Shown here piece by piece: positions 5,913 through 6,557 of a stretch of DNA of 6,557 bases. Source of the stretch: Chloroflexota bacterium (GTDB lineage Bacteria; Chloroflexota; Dehalococcoidia; JACPPY01); the NCBI GenBank assembly GCA_016189825.1, contig JACPRR010000251.1, positions 1-6,557 of the forward strand, written 5' to 3'. Numbering within the stretch: the first letter of the stretch is position 1; each line of letters begins with the position of its first letter. Position numbers and translations under genes: made by a program. The notes below the pieces were generated by a model, which worked only from the letters and a program-made list of their open reading frames with translations, was not told the origin of the DNA and searched no databases.

Positions 5913-6557
5913 ATGGACATCTCGGGAATTAAGGTAATAGACGCCATGGTGATGGAGAACCCACCCAGGGTCCTGGCAAAACCTCATAGCCGGCGCGCGG
6001 CCGAAGTGGACGGCCTCTTCCACGACTTCGCCGAAAGGTCGACCAGAGGCTCGACTACGGAAGAGATGATCGCCGAGATGAGGGAAATGGGGATCGAGAA
6101 AGGGATCCTGGAGGTCGCCACCACTCATCACGAAGACTACGATCAGGACTCGGGCATACAGGCCGTGAGGAAGTACCCTGAGGTGTTCGTCCCCTATGCC
6201 TCAGACTTCAGCGTGAATCCGAAGGACGGGATGCTTGCGGTGCGCAGACTGGAACTGCTGGTGAAGAAGTACGGGGCCAAGCTCCTCCACATAATGTCTT
6301 CACGCATAGGGGCGCCGCCCAGCGACAAGATGTTCTATCCCCTGTTCGCCAAGTGCATCGAGCTCGATATCCCGGTTACGCTCAACGTGGGCATCCCGGG
6401 GCCCAACTACCCGGCGCGGTTCCAGGACCCCATACACATCGATGAGATCTGCTGGTTTTTCCCCGAGCTGAAGGTGGTGATGACCCATGGCGGAGAGCCC
6501 TGGCAGTTCATGTGCGTCAAGCTCATGCTCAAGTGGCCCAACCTGTACTACATGACC
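5913..6557 (+). CDS. Divergent amidohydrolase-2 family protein, metal-ligand motifs altered (partial, runs off window end)
   Basis: 215 codons are open to the last base, so the C-terminus is missing. The protein looks like an amidohydrolase-2 TIM barrel: a first strand IKVIDAMVM (6-14), an alpha/beta repeat pattern including GILEVATTHHEDY (64-76), a beta-5 strand DIPVTLNVGIPGPNYP (152-167), and a beta-6 motif KVVMTHGGEPW (187-197) that matches the usual 'HGG-PW' region. The striking point is the first strand. Where the superfamily has D-x-H-x-H, this protein has Asp10-Ala-Met12-Val-Met14. The beta-5 histidine is also replaced, by Asn158; His192 on beta-6 is kept. It may therefore be metal-independent, bind metal differently or be non-catalytic. 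The frame itself shows no damage. It starts two bases after the dehydratase-like gene (or overlaps it by one base with GTG 5910), so the two are probably co-translated. Confidence 0.82.
   Translation, partial: MDISGIKVIDAMVMENPPRVLAKPHSRRAAEVDGLFHDFAERSTRGSTTEEMIAEMREMGIEKGILEVATTHHEDYDQDSGIQAVRKYPEVFVPYASDFSVNPKDGMLAVRRLELLVKKYGAKLLHIMSSRIGAPPSDKMFYPLFAKCIELDIPVTLNVGIPGPNYPARFQDPIHIDEICWFFPELKVVMTHGGEPWQFMCVKLMLKWPNLYYMT

Overview
The window holds five protein-coding genes, all on the + strand. In order they are a peptide/nickel-type ABC transporter solute-binding lipoprotein (529-2322), a uroporphyrinogen-decarboxylase-superfamily protein most like the methyltransferase branch (2421-3506), an amidohydrolase-2 family TIM-barrel protein (3676-4467), a 2-hydroxyacyl-CoA dehydratase/benzoyl-CoA reductase D-type subunit (4621-5910), and a second, divergent amidohydrolase-2 protein (5913 to the window end, truncated by the window). 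No rRNA, tRNA, CRISPR array, integrase or transposase was recognised.

Layout. Bases 1-528 hold no convincing gene. The lipoprotein gene then begins behind a near-perfect Shine-Dalgarno. A 98-base gap leads to the UroD-like gene. A 169-base gap containing a 64-base nested palindrome precedes the first amidohydrolase. A 153-base gap containing a 10-bp perfect hairpin and a weak candidate promoter precedes the dehydratase-like gene. The last two genes are essentially fused (stop TAG and the next start separated by two bases, or overlapping by one), so they are probably translationally coupled.

Organism. The Thr/Ser/Ala-rich linker after the lipobox, the moderately high GC content, and the mix of UroD-like, HgdB/BcrB-like and amidohydrolase-2 genes resemble anaerobic, sediment-type Chloroflexota (Dehalococcoidia-like) genomes. 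This is inference from gene content and style; no marker gene is present.

How the genes may work together (inference). A solute-binding protein could capture an organic substrate. The UroD-like protein could move a methyl group or decarboxylate. The amidohydrolase-2 proteins belong to a superfamily that contains decarboxylases, hydratases and lactonases of aromatic catabolism. The dehydratase-like subunit belongs to a family of CoA-thioester radical dehydratases and aromatic-ring reductases. A locus for anaerobic breakdown of a carboxylated or methoxylated (aromatic) compound is a reasonable hypothesis. The usual partners are not visible here: transporter permeases and ATPases, a second dehydratase subunit with its ATP-dependent activator, a corrinoid protein and a CoA ligase. 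The most unusual feature is that the last protein has lost most of the metal ligands expected of its superfamily.
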